This document shows, piece after piece, positions 23,460 to 34,857 of a stretch of 64,000 nucleotides of DNA. Position 1 is the first letter of the stretch. Each line of letters begins with the position of its first letter. A program made the translations under genes and the position numbers. Source of the DNA: Pollenia angustigena (Eukaryota > Arthropoda > Insecta > Diptera > Polleniidae); contig OV884057.1 in NCBI GenBank assembly GCA_930367215.1, forward strand, positions 197,831,621 through 197,895,620. The letters are read 5' to 3'. Under the pieces are notes generated by a model that ran no database searches, was not told where the DNA came from, and saw only the letters and a program-made list of their open reading frames with translations.

Positions 23460-23634
23460 GGCTCAGTTAGCCGGGAGTAACAGTAACAGTAGCGTAAAAA
23501 AGTAAGACCAATCTATTTCTTACAGATTGAGACGTAACATCTTACTGCTAACTGTTATCGTTCTAATTGCTTTACATACAACAAAATAAAACAGCTGATT
23601 TGCAACGTTACTGTTACTCCCGGCTAACTGAGCC
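23460..23634. mobile_element. 175-bp MITE nested in the hAT element
   Basis: GGCTCAGTTAGCCGGGAGTA at 23460 is perfectly inverted at the right end (..CCCGGCTAACTGAGCC, 23634), followed inward by 'acagtaac'. The TIRs are about 28 bp and the interior is non-coding. It is nested, so it is younger than the surrounding element. Confidence 0.85.
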
Positions 23635-23762
23635 TTTAGCGTTGACAACATATTTAGTAATCGTAATAAAAACGATAATCATGGGTAAACGTTTTTTAAA
23701 GATGTAGACTCTGTTTCAAAAATATAGTATGGATTGAAAAATATTAGGAATTGTAACTGAAC

Positions 23763-23972
23763 TACCCAAACAAGAGCGGCAAACGTTTTTTTAAACATGA
23801 AAATTCTATTGCCAATTCATTTTTAATAAAATATAATGACCAAGCGATCTATTTAATAAGATTTTCCAAGCGGGTGGTGCTGAATTCTTGTTCTAAAGGG
23901 GTGCTTCGTATAAACTGTGTGTAAATGAAAAGTTTTGACATAAAACAGACGCTTGCCGCTCTTATTTAGGTT
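23763..23972. mobile_element. ~210-bp MITE nested in the hAT element
   Basis: The inverted ends read TACCCAAACAAGAGCGGCAA at the left and TAACCTAAATAAGAGCGGCA at the right (read inwards). The TIRs are diverged, so it is older than its 23460 neighbour. There is no coding capacity. Confidence 0.7.
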
Positions 23973-24479
23973 AAAAAAAATGCAGTCGGAAATCGCACAA
24001 AAAACGCAAAGACTTCAAAAAACAAACAAAAAAGAGCCGTAGCTTGGTATATGCTATATGTTAAATAAATTAAAAACAGCGCTTTAGTTTTCCACGTGTT
24101 GTGCACTTCTACCTCTAGTGCTATTGAAAAAAGGTTTGACTAAGTATCAGATTCCAAACATACATGTTTTTTCTATTTTACACCTTATGTATGTTCTTTA
24201 TTCAGAAGCGTACATATGTTAAAATAATTTGATAATATCATAAGCCAATTGTTTTATTAAACTTTGCACGATAAAATATAAGTTTTTTTTTTTATCAAAT
24301 ATGAGCTGTCATTAAGTTTAATAAACAATGGTCGGTCATTGCAAATTTGCGGTAATTGCAACAGGCCATATTTTTCGAGTTACCAAAATCGCTCGCACTG
24401 TATAACTTTAAAACTGTTTTATGGCCAATTTAAACTCTAAATGATTTGGATGATATTATTTTTATTGAAGATAATAATA

Positions 24480-24997
24480 CAGTCAAATCCCGATAATTCG
24501 TACCCCGATAAATCGTAATTCCCGATAATTCGTAATAAACTGTCGGTCCCTTGAAAAAAACTCGTTAATTCGTAAAATTTCCATACATTTTGGTCCTCTC
24601 GATAATTCGTAATTTTTTTTTCAAATAAAATCGTTTTTACCTCTTATAAATCGTAATTGTTTGCTAACTACCACTTATAATTCGTAATAAAAACAACAGA
24701 AACATGGAAAGAATGATTTTTTGTTTACCGCTAATTTTTTTGCGTTTGTTTTTGCTTGTGTGTGTGTTTATTTTCTTAAGATCAGTTTGTTACATAAATA
24801 ATTTTTATATATTTTATTTTTAACAATTTTCTTTTATGTTTTTTTTTATTGTTTTAGTTAATAAATTGAAAAACCCTGTTAATTCGTATTAATTTTATTT
24901 AAACCATGGTAAATCGAAACCCCGCTAAATCGAAAACCCCTATAATTCGTAAGAAATGGCCGGTCCCTTGCAATTACGAATTATCGGGATTCTACTG
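24480..24997. mobile_element. 518-bp MITE, 'cagtagaatcccgataa' family, copy 2
   Basis: CAGTCAAATCCCGATAATTC at 24480 and ..GAATTATCGGGATTCTACTG ending at 24997 form the TIR, with TA on both sides (24478-24479, 24998-24999). It is the same family as 7667-8153, in reverse orientation. The shared interior includes 'aaacatggaaagaatgattt'. It is nested in the hAT element. Confidence 0.87.
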
Positions 24998-25272
24998 TAA
25001 TACATGTAAAAATGTTTATATACAAATGTAAATATATTTATTATTTAATCTTAAATGAAAATGTTTCCCATCAACGTCGTCGACTTTTTTTAATTTTGGA
25101 GGTATATAATATAAGGCACAGCCGAATGCAACTTGTTTTGTTTAATTAAATTGTAAAAATAGCTTAGTGCTTTTTTACGCTTTTTTTTTTGCTTGAAATA
25201 GTGCTTTTTAGTGCTTTTTTTAAATTTTAAAGTGCTTTTTGCTCTCAAAAAGTTGGCATCACTGATTATTAT

Positions 25273-26842
25273 AAGCTATTTTATGAGTTAAAGTTTTCAT
25301 AAATTGTATTTTTTTCTACAGACTAAAATAGAGTATAATGCTTATACACAATTATTCTTTTAACAACTTTGGAGTGGCAATTTCAAGTAAAAAAAGCGCA
25401 TATGAGCTTACACACTTATTGAAGGAACATTTTGAACAAGAAATTATACACTATTTTTTCCAACGACATTTTGTCCCACTTTTTGGAAGTAGAATTTGAC
25501 GAAATTTTGACCAGACTAAAATCAATGATGGAGATTTAAAATATGCAATAAAAAAATAATAGCGTATGAGCACATACGCTATTGTTATATTAAGGGGACG
25601 ATATATCCGGTCTCAGTCCCGAATTACCATTTCTTAGAGCTTAAAGAATACTTGGCTGAAAATAAAATGATTTTTTTCTTATTCAGAAACATGTATTTCA
25701 TTAAAGAAAAATGAACACAAGTTATGAATTCATTGCACATCGTCACAAATTAAATGTCAATAATTGTCATTGAAAGTAATAAATAATTAGACCGCCATTG
25801 GTTAATTGGAATATTAAACAGGTGGTTGTTTGTTGGATCGATCCAACCGCTGTTGTTTTTTGTTTGGGTTGCGTACAAGCAATGAACAGCAAATGCTTAT
25901 TTTAACTCTTTTTTTCTTTCGCCATTCTGCACAATTTAATTTTCGTTACTTTTTCGCAAGAACGAAAACAATTCTTAAAAAATTAAATTTGAATTGTTGA
26001 AATTATTATTTAAAGAATTCGTTAGAAAAATTATTAAATTAATGCGTTCTGTGTGGACAATTTTTGTATGTCAAACACGTTAATTTTAACGGTGATGCAT
26101 TTAATTGTAATTTCATGACTTGTTCAAAGTATTTATGATGTGTGTTCATAAATTGTATGATGAGTGTGTTGGACAACTTATGAATTTCATTAAATAGTTT
26201 CGTTTTTTTTTTTTTTTTAATAAATTTCATTATTTGCATACATATGGATGATTTAAGTACATCGTGACAATAAATAATAATTTATAAGTATTTAAAAATT
26301 TAAGGGTGTGCGCTACCAAACATTACCAATGTATGTTTAATAAACTTAATATTTTTATTTCATTATTGTACACTTTTTCAATAATTTCAAACCAGTGTAA
26401 GGCAAATTAATACAATTATGATATATTAGACCATATTCAAATCAGAGCTGCCATCAGTTTAATAACTCGGTTCAAAATTACCTAACAAAAAAAATCCGGC
26501 GAAAGCAGCTTTCACTAAATCGTTAAAATAAAATTCACTTCAAACAATTCTAAAGGCTGGGGCAGAAAGAATCCGTCGTACTTTGTACATCACCTTTCTT
26601 AACTAATACTAACGTAACGGCGAAGGAATACTTTGATGGAGGATATTTAATCAACCGTTTTTTTAACCAAATTCAATTTAAATACACAAATTTTCAATAT
26701 TTTTGAGTTTTTTTTAAATAAATTTAGCTTTACAAAGTTTGGACGTGTATGATGTATCGATAGAGGTCGAAGATTTTGAACCAGACTGCTAGTCAAGACC
26801 AAGACTAAGTCTGTTCTTCATTTTATTTATTTAATATTTGTT
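25273..26842. other. Unassigned AT-rich sequence
   Basis: There is no gene with support. Short frames contain no motifs. At the end, 26755-26800 includes 'atgtatcgatagaggtcgaag' close to the next element. Confidence 0.45.
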
Positions 26843-26972
26843 TAGTTGCTGGGAAATTATCGATAGTACTATCGATACCATCGATAGTCTTAAAATATCG
26901 AATATATATACGAAAAATATCGATACCATTTTATAAAATACAGCTTTTAAGGAAGACATGTAATAGCAGCTA

Positions 26973-27345
26973 CCCTGCAAATAAAATTGGACCACCTGAT
27001 CCATTTTGATAAAATGGACTACTCCATGGACTGGTCCGATGTAATGCATGCATGGACCATGTCATTGTTAAAAAGTGTTTGTAGTGAGACGCCATGTCTT
27101 CGTTTTTTAACGACATGCTTTCGTTTTTAAGCGACTTCAAAACTAATCCTCTTGAGTATACCATAAGTAGTTTTAAAACTACTCCTTAGTGATCCAAAGG
27201 TGGGTTATATGGTCCTCGCCTAGGACATCGTAATTTTAAATAGACCAGGGTTTTTCCATACGTTTGGGTTACTTTTGGACTAGTCCTGGTCCCTTGTGGA
27301 CTACTCTTTACACGCGTGTTTGGACTGGTCCAATTATTTGCAGGG
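26973..27345. mobile_element. 373-bp MITE with TA duplication and CCCTGCAAAT ends
   Basis: CCCTGCAAATAAAATTGGAC at 26973 pairs with ..CTGGTCCAATTATTTGCAGGG ending at 27345, and TA flanks each end. The interior repeats 'tggac(t/c)agtcc/ggactactcc' phrases in both orientations. The TA duplication suggests a Tc1/mariner-class mobilising transposase. Confidence 0.85.
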
Positions 27346-27346
27346 T

Positions 27347-27367
27347 ATACACACACACACACACACA
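27347..27367. repeat. (AC)n microsatellite
   Basis: About ten AC dinucleotides directly follow the right end of the preceding MITE. Confidence 0.9.
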
Positions 27368-28763
27368 GTTTTTTGCCGCAAGATTTAATTGCTATTTATT
27401 CGCGCTGAATTACAGTAATGTACACAAATAACAAGAATGGCTGTTCTTTTTTTACTGCTAATTAAAGGCATTTTTGTCGAAATTTGTATATGGGTACACA
27501 CGGACTGAGTTGTCAAATATTTTTGTAATGCTGTAAAAAAAATGCAAATACAAATGCAACACGGAGGTTATTTTTCTCAAAAGACAAATGTTTGATAATG
27601 ATTTGAAAATCAGTGCATTCTCAACAAAAAGGGAAAATTATTTTTAAATTGAAAAATGCCTTTATTTTCAGCTTGCTTTCAAACGTAATTCTCAAATGTT
27701 TTTCAAATGTGGATTTTAATACAATGTGGGACATAGATAAAAATATTTAATTTTTTTAATAATAATAAACTGTGAGATAAACATTCGGCGTCATAGCCAA
27801 AATATGAAATAATGTTCTTTCCCTCCTCTAATTATTGCAAAGGCGAAATAATTGGCTCCCTTTTATTTTGAGGATTGTAGCACCGCGATCACACAACAAA
27901 CTTATAATTTCTTCACTGTATCGTTTTATTTATTTTTTATTCGTATTCTTTATCATTGCAATTAGTCACAAATAAGTTTTATTTTTCATAAGAATTAAAT
28001 TGTTCTCTTGTAAAACACATTTAATCACGAAGTTAAAGTGTAATTTTAATCGCCATTTTTAATGTTGTCATTTATTTTTCGCTTTAGTTTTCCCAAGTAT
28101 AGTTTTGATTTGAATTTAACATTTGATACCAATTTGACATAAAATTAATAAAACATTTGATTTCAAATGTTTATTTTCAAATCATTATCAATTTGAATTT
28201 AATTGTTAAAATCAAACATTCGAGAAACGTTTGAGAATTGTGTTTGATGTAAAATGATAAAGTCATTTCATATCAAAGGTTCGACTTCTTGTTTGTCCTA
28301 TATAGGACAAAACAATGAACGACCATTAGAGGAAAAGTCCGCTATATTGATTACCTTTTAAGTTGAAAATCAAAAACAATTTAGAGCATTATCTGAAGTT
28401 GCAATAAAATATCTTATAGTCCCTGCTACTTCGGTTCCTTTTTAAAAACTGTCATCTAAAATAACGTGCGTACATACATACGTCTCATACGTTCAATAAA
28501 GTGATAAAAACAACGAACTGTAGCCTGATAAAGAACTAGTTAAAGTTTTCCTGCTCAAGTCAAAACATTTTGTCGATAGTAAAATCGATAGTATCGATAG
28601 TGAAATCATCCCAGCACTAGCTGACACACAATATGAAAACTTAAATTAAAACAATTCAAAAACAAACTGAAAGTTTCAATAACTTAACGTACGTTAAAAG
28701 TTAAAAGTGAGTGCGCGATCGCTCTGTAGACTTCTGTAAAAAAAGCCAAACTAGCTTTTTTCG

Positions 28764-29190
28764 GTGGCATGTCATGTCATAGTGTCTATGGACTTTATGA
28801 CACTTTGTGGAGTGTCATTATGTCCAAAACATGTTTACAAACTCGAAAGCATAGCCGGTCTTCGACCGAGCGAAAGGAATTTCTCCTTTATGATAAAACA
28901 AGGTAAAACAACAAAACAATTTGTAAAAAAAGTGTTAACCATATAATGTTTAATTTAACCAAATCATTGTCACCGACAACCATATTATGGTCAAATTAGT
29001 TTCTTTAAAAATGGTTTGGTTGTGACCATAATTAAACATGTTTAACTGCGTGTATGTAAATCTTTTTTTGTATTTAACTTCTTTAGTAATTATGGACCTT
29101 ATGACATTTTTTAAAATGACATAATGTACATTTGCAAAGTGTCTTAATGCCCACGTGACACTTTTGAAAATGTCGTAGTGTCCATGGACG
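28764..29190. repeat. Partial composite repeat, locus 2 of the GGCC family
   Basis: It contains 'catgtcatagtgtctatgga' and then 'aactcgaaagcatagccggt', followed by 'cttcgaccgagcg', matching 31888-31970 of the next composite element. It also shares the 'ccaaatcattgtcaccgaca' segment (28958-29035) with 32368-32455. Copies of a GTC-TAGTGTCCATGGAC-like motif occur in both orientations (28784, 29095, 29175). It is a fragmentary relative of the composite foldback loci. Confidence 0.6.
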
Positions 29191-30302
29191 TATAAAGTAC
29201 AAAGGATTCTGTGTGACTCGGCCTTGAGCAATGGTATGCTGTTATTTATACACTGCCCTCCTAAAAGACTTTAGTCAATGTCAATGCAGTGTTTAAGGAA
29301 AGTTTTATACTTTCAAACACTTCAAATTTAATGCATTGTCATTTTAAGCTTTGCAAAAGTTTGGCAATTTAAATATTGCGCTTGTAGGAGTTCATTTGAC
29401 CTTATGAATGCAATACTTTGTAAAAGTTTGCAAGGTGCGTTTAATAATACGTGAAATTGTTGCACTGCAAAGCTTCTAGTACATGCGTTTAGAACGGCAG
29501 CCATTCCTACATTGGCATAGAGATTATAAAATAATGCATATCCTTTTCAAATTCGAGTTAATAATATTTCTTTAAGTGTAAATTGTTTTGTTTGAAAGAT
29601 ATACAGCCCAATCACGAATAAAAATTCCGGGGAAAATATTTATTTTTCCCCATTAAAAATAAAAATTCGGCGTGAAATTTCCCACTTTTTCTCGCAGAAA
29701 GATCCATTGCAAAACGGAAGGTGTCTTAATGCCCACGTGACACTTTTGAAAATGTCGTAGTGTCCATGGACGTATAAAGTACAAAGGATTCTGTGTGACT
29801 CGGCCTTGAGCAATGGTATGCTGTTATTTATACACTGCCCTCCTAAAAGACTTTAGTCAATGTCAATGCAGTGTTTAAGGAAAGTTTTATACTTTCAAAC
29901 ACTTCAAATTTAATGCATTGTCATTTTAAGCTTTGCAAAAGTTTGGCAATTTAAATATTGCGCTTGTAGGAGTTCATTTGACCTTATGAATGCAATACTT
30001 TGTAAAAGTTTGCAAGGTGCGTTTAATAATACGTGAAATTGTTGCACTGCAAAGCTTCTAGTACATGCGTTTAGAACGGCAGCCATTCCTACATTGGCAT
30101 AGAGATTATAAAATAATGCATATCCTTTTCAAATTCGAGTAAATAATATTTCTTTAAGTGTAAATTGTTTTGTTTGAAAGATATACAGCCCAATCACGAA
30201 TAAAAATTCCGGGGAAAATATTTATTTTTCCCCATTAAAAATAAAAATTCGGCGTGAAATTTCCCACTTTTTCTCGCAGAAAGATCCATTGCAAAACGGA
30301 AG
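29139..30302 (+). repeat. Near-identical 582-bp tandem duplication
   Basis: Unit 1 (29139-29720) is repeated head to tail as unit 2 (29721-30302). I see a single difference: t at 29559 against a at 30141. The unit starts gtgtcttaatgcccacgtga and ends gcaaaacggaag. It contains no motif-bearing frame. Such identity means a very recent duplication, or an assembly artefact. Confidence 0.9.
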
Positions 30303-30990
30303 GGAGTTTATAAAGTAAGATTTTTGTAGAGATACTGAACACGAGCTTAACTACATGCGGCCTTCAAATAATTGCGCTACTGAGTGAAAACATTTTTGTT
30401 GTCAATATTCTTAAAAGTAATTGATCAATCAAAAAAGTATATACGGCAAAATGTTGCACGAAGCCAAAATAGTATACAGGAGTAATAAAATCATAATTCG
30501 ATGTGGTGCTTAAAAAGACTATTTTTGACAAGTATCCAAATAAGAGCAGGCGTAACAATCAATTCATTTAAATTTCTAGACTTGGGGATATACATATTAT
30601 AGAACTTCAAGTCCAGTCCTAGACTAAGAATTATAATCAGAATGTTTTTTTGATGAGGAGTTTCTTTCCTAACTTTTATATTTATACAAATATTTTATAC
30701 TTAACACAAAACTTTCAAAGCTAAGCGGATGCGTAAAAATAACATCAGGGACATCAATGTGACAATGTGTTGTCAATTGTTGTTCGAGTAATGAACTTGG
30801 TTGAAGTTGCTGGATTGATGTTATTGGTAGTTTAACTTTGGTTGTTCACTTAAATATATTTTGTCATTTAAATATGTCATCATCAAATTTGCTGTTGTCG
30901 TTGCCTACAATCAAGGAGGATACATTAAGTTCGTTTTTTCGTGAGTAACACAAGAAATATTTATTTACCACATAAAGTATAGATCGTTAT
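30303..30990. other. Unassigned AT-rich sequence
   Basis: No gene or paired ends were detected. Confidence 0.45.
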
Positions 30991-31251
30991 AGCCTTTTCA
31001 CACTTGTCAACATTTAACATATAACATCAATTTGCGAAGATGTTGGAATTTTCCCATAAGAAATATATAGGGCTAAAAATCAAAATTTTTCAACATCTTT
31101 ACAGAATGTTACTATCTCATTCTGTTCCGTTTTACAATTTTCGATTTTTTTAGTGTCATCATTACCTATAGAAAAGTGGCAATAATAATATAATTGTGGC
31201 ATCACTGACAAAATGGAAGTTGCTTTGAAAGCAACGCTACCATTTCTCAAG

Positions 31252-33089
31252 CTGGCGCCGTGCAATAAAGCCATAGGAAATAAAGCCATATGGCTTTATT
31301 TCCAAATGAATTGAGAAAAAAAGCCATATGGCTTTATTACCACCACCCAAGTGCAATAACACCATAATCGTTTAGCAACCAAAGTGGAAATAACGCCATA
31401 ACAGTGTAATTGTTATGGTTACAAATTGGCAAAAGAATGAGTTGCCATTGTCAAGTGTTAAAAAAATATCGTACGGTAGGTGGAAGGGGAAGAGCGCGTC
31501 CGGTGGGCGCTCGCAGCGCGGGCTTGGGACAAACGCGTCAGGTGCGGCCGGGCGCAAGGATTTTCTCCTGGCTGTAGGAAAAATCGCCCAAAGAAAAATG
31601 GCACAATAAAAAAAATGAAAAATTGCCCAAAAAAATTCCATGTAAAATTGGGCCTGAATTCATATGAAAAGTGACCCAAAATTTTTGGGCTATTTTTCGT
31701 TACTATTGGGTGATTTTTCGTTTTTTAAATTTGGTGATTTTTCATTATGAAAAATCACCCAAAAATATAATATGAAAAATAGCCCATTTATTCGGACATA
31801 CTATTTGTTTAAATCATTCATTATTACTATACGACGAATTCCTAAATGTTATTTATAAAAATAACGGAACATATTGCAAAAAGGTGGCATGTCATAACGT
31901 CCAGTGTCATAGTGTCCGTGGACAAACTCGAAGGCATAGGCGGCCTATGGCCGGGCGCAAGGATTTTCTCCACTTTGATAAAAACAAATACCGGCTTCGC
32001 TAACTAAAGCTTCTCTGCACAGCCGGCCTTCGTTCGGAAACAAGGCAGATTTTAGAAGCTTTACTTAGCGAAACCGGTACTTGTTATACCATAAAGGAAA
32101 AAATCCGTGCGCCCGCCCAAAGGCCGTCTGCGCAGAGAAGCTTTAGTTAGCGAAGCCGGTCTTTGTTATATCATAGAGGTGAAAATCCGTGCGCCCGGCC
32201 GAAGGCCGGCTATGCCGAGACGCTTTAGTAAGCGCTGCCGGTATTTGTTACAACATAGAGGAGAAAATCCTTGCGCCCAAAAGTGTTTTCGTTACATGTT
32301 TAATATGCACCCAGAGAAAAAACAACAAAAACATTTTTAAAAAAATGTTGACCATATTATGTTTAATTTAACCAAATCATTGTCACCGACAACCACATTA
32401 TGGTGAAATAAGTTTCTTTAAAAATAGTTTTGTTGGTTGTGAACATAATAAAATAGGTTTTTCTCTTACATTTGTAAGCTACTAAATTTATATGAACAAT
32501 AAACACTGTTTTGCAAATTGGATAATTTTTAATTTTTTTTTTTTTTTTGTTAGGAAAAAATCCATTTTTTCTTTTTGGGTCATTTTTCATTTTTATTTTG
32601 GGCTCTTTTTCGTTTCTTTTGGGCAAAATTTCATATTTTGCTTTTGGGTTATTTTTCATGTTCTTTTGGGCGATTCTTCATTTGGGCGATTTTTCATATT
32701 TTTTTTTGGGCCATTTTTCTTTGGGCGATATTTCCTACAGCCTTTTCTCCTCTATTGTATAACAAAGACCGGTTTTGCTAAGTATAGCTTCTAAAATCTG
32801 AGAAGCTTTAGTTAGCGAAGCCGGTCTTTGTTATACCATAGAGGAGAAAATCCTTGCTCCCGGCCGAAGGCCGGCTATGCAGAGAATCTTTAGTTATCGA
32901 AGCCGGTCTCTGTTATACCATAGAGGAGAAAATCCTTGCGTCCAAAAGTGTTTTCCTTAAATTTTTTATATAAATACCCAGAGAAAAACCAACAAAACAT
33001 GAAAATAAAAAAATTTAAATGGGAAATATGGCCATGTATGGCTTTATTTCACTCCTTACATGGAAATAAAGCTTTTCCTTTTTTGCAAG
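31252..33089. mobile_element. Composite foldback-like element, locus 3 (demonstrated insertion)
   Basis: It is absent from the homologous site near 40850, and CAAG flanks it on both sides (31248-31251, 33086-33089). The left terminus GGCGCCGTGCAATAAAGCC resembles the locus-1 terminus. Next come 'ataaagccatatggctttat' palindromes (31264-31345), inverted arrays of a 'gaaaaatngcccaaa' unit (31560-31800 and, inverted, 32560-32745), and GC-rich ~83-bp units (31960-32280 and 32745-32950). A 'ccaaatcattgtcaccgaca' repeat (32335-32455) is also present. No protein was recognised; frames here follow the repeats. GC content is far above the surroundings at 31485-31570. Confidence 0.75.
31960..32290 (+). 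repeat. ~83-bp GC-rich tandem units (locus 3)
   Basis: About four diverged units each contain 'cttcgctaactaaagcttct' or its inverse, then 'ttgttataccatagagg', 'aaaatccgtgcgccc' and a GGCCGAAGGCC-like palindrome (for example at 32198-32211). The spacing between the 'aaatccgtgcg' phrases is about 77-86 bp. Two more units follow at 32760-32950. Confidence 0.75.
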
Positions 33090-33297
33090 CCTTATTTTGC
33101 TTAATTTTGCTAAAATTATTAAACGAAATGAATTAAAATTTGAAGAAACAAAGTATTTAAAAAAATAAAAGTTTTTTTTTCAGAAATGGTGACATTTTTT
33201 ATTGATAGTAGATGTTAGATGTTTCAAGTGTGAACGCGTATTTCACATTTTCAACATCTTCCATGCGTTCCTCCGAAATGTATGCAAGTGTACAAAG

Positions 33298-33599
33298 GGT
33301 ATTACTATGGTTCCTTGAGTTATTCTGAAACGTTTTATCTATGCCCGTCTGTCTGTAGTAAACACTTTCACTTCCAAACGATTCAAATTGTTTTAAGTTC
33401 TTTGGGTGTGAAATCTTGCAAATGCAATTCTATCAGAACCAAAATAAATTACTTTCCTTATGTATTCCAGTAAAAAAAAATACTTTTTCGCTAAGGAAGG
33501 CGTTTACTAACAAAAACCTTGATTGAATGCTTTTATGCGTCAAAATACCAAACATCGGTGGTGGAATATAATGGAATTTGGCACAAATACATTCTATAT
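33298..33599. other. Short spacer with GTCY trace
   Basis: 'atgcccgtctgtctgtagta' (33341-33360) suggests a fragment of a proto-microsatellite repeat. Nothing else is recognisable. Confidence 0.4.
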
Positions 33600-34088
33600 A
33601 CAGAAAAAATTATCAATAGTTTTTTTATCAATAAAAAAATTGTTTAAAAAGTATATAAATCTTATTAATGTGATAATTGAATCAATTGAAAGAAAATTAA
33701 AAGTATAATTTTGATTTAACTAACATTTTAGTTGTTTTTTAAATAAATTTTGAATTTTAATATTAATTAAATAACAAAAAATCTTAATCGATTTTTTCGC
33801 GTAAAAAAATATAATTTTAACTTGTAAAATTGTTTTTGGAAATTGTCATAACCTGAGCTGTATTTAATTTAATCAATCATCACATTGTTTTAAACGGCAA
33901 GGTTTTTTTTATAATTTTTTTTAATTAAAATTTAAAATTTCATTTATTGAAAACAAGGTATTCACAATTTTAAGTTTTTGCAATTTTAATTCTATATAAT
34001 CATTTTGGTAATGCAAAATCAACAAATAGGTTGCTTGATTCTATGAATTTGGTATTAATTTAGTTATTAGAGACATTTTTTTCTGTGT
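33600..34088. mobile_element. ~490-bp MITE with ACAGAAAAAATTATCAATA / TTTTTTTCTGTGT ends
   Basis: The inverted outer bases match those of the elements at 20264 and 41541. The interior is AT-rich and non-coding. The inner parts of the two ends have diverged, so the right boundary is approximate. Confidence 0.55.
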
Positions 34089-34273
34089 AACAAAATGCAA
34101 CATTTTCAAGGTAATCAAATGGGGGAGCTTTTTTTACCATATGAGATAAGGCCATAATGGCTATATCTCTCATTCAATAAGGAGATAAAGCCTTTTTCTT
34201 TTTTATTTAATTTGAATGGGAGATAAAGCCATCATGGCCTTAGCTCACATTAGCAATATCAAAAAATGGCTTT

Positions 34274-34654
34274 CACCCAATTTTCATGATGATTTTTTCC
34301 CCTATTTTTGAAACATGTCTTTTTTAGTTTGATAGCGAGCGGGGGAGAGAAGTAAGCAGGGTAGAAAAAAAGACATGAATCGTATTTTCTGTGATTTTTT
34401 TGACATTCTTCTTTGTACTTAATTTTGTTTTTTAATTTATGTTGTATTTCTATTTCAAAATGACAATTGCTTTTTAAAATATAAAAAAAATAAACAAATT
34501 TAATATAAAAAAATTCAATACATACATTCATATTTAAGGAAAACAAAAAAAATCAAACAAAATAAGAAACATTGTGAAAATTTAACATGTTTTTGGAAGT
34601 TTCTTTAAAAAAGAACTACAAAAAAGACATGTCTTTTAAATCATCGAGAAAATT
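34274..34654. mobile_element. Hairpin MITE, copy 1 of a direct pair
   Basis: The ends 'attttcatgatgatttttt' and '..aaatcatcgagaaaat' are inverted. 'aaacatgtcttttttagttt' pairs with 'aaaaaagacatgtctttt'. A second copy in the same orientation starts 584 bp downstream at 34858. The frame at 34259-34546 is part of this repeat. Confidence 0.7.
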
Positions 34655-34857
34655 AGGTGTTTATCTCTCATTTCAGTTCCGGAGATACTAAAGTTAAGTA
34701 TTGAAATCTAGCTTCGCATACAAAAGTTTTCTGCGTGGCGGTCTGCGGCCGTGGTTAGGGGTTTTTTCCTTCAGTAGGACGCGGCAGGTGGCTTAGCTGA
34801 ATAAAGTTTTCCTGTGTGCGTCACAAGAATAAAAAAATGTTTTTCAATGATAACTAA

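Larger units (their letters stand above)
23072..25264. mobile_element. hAT-type element with perfect 8-bp target duplication (ATTATTAT)
   Basis: CAGTGATGCCAAC at 23072 and its exact inverse ending at 25264 are flanked by identical octamers ATTATTAT (23064-23071 and 25265-25272). Subterminal arrays of 'tagtgctttttt' point inward from both ends. No transposase is visible. Three smaller MITEs lie inside (23460-23634, 23763-23972, 24480-24997), so much of the 2.2 kb is later insertion. An open frame spanning 22962-23333 crosses the left end and is therefore not a host gene. Confidence 0.92.
26843..28620. mobile_element. Element with TATCGATA-rich inverted ends
   Basis: The left end 'tagttgctgggaaattatcg' followed by 'atagtactatcgataccatc' is mirrored at the right by '..gatagtatcgatag' then 'tgaaatcatcccagcactag'. 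Each end carries several (T)ATCGATA copies (left about 26869-26925, right about 28573-28600). TATCGATA is the Drosophila DREF/BEAF-type site, so the ends could bind host factors; that is inference. The interior is non-coding and includes a nested MITE and inverted 'caaatg..gataatgatttga' segments (27585-27613 / 28160-28195). Confidence 0.6.
30992..33297. mobile_element. MITE ('cttttcacacttg' family) split by a later composite insertion
   Basis: 30992-31251 and 33090-33297 together match the continuous copy at 40611-41092. Shared phrases include 'tttgcgaaga', 'actgacaaaatgg' and, at the end, 'ccatgcgttcctccgaaatg'. Inverted ends CACACTTG / CAAGTGTG are visible. All intervening sequence is absent from the intact copy. 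Confidence 0.8.

Noticed and set aside
31264..31345. CRISPR-like spaced palindromes (ataaagccatatggctttat)
   Set aside because: The spacing is irregular, the units are degenerate and the setting is a eukaryotic foldback element.
31415..31679. Overlapping GC-rich frames on both strands
   Set aside because: The GC content comes from the composite foldback element; all frames track its repeats and none has a domain.
32492..32794. 100-codon Phe-rich frame resembling a membrane protein
   Set aside because: It is a direct translation of the 'ttttgggcgatttttcat' outer array; hydrophobicity is an artefact of the T-rich unit.
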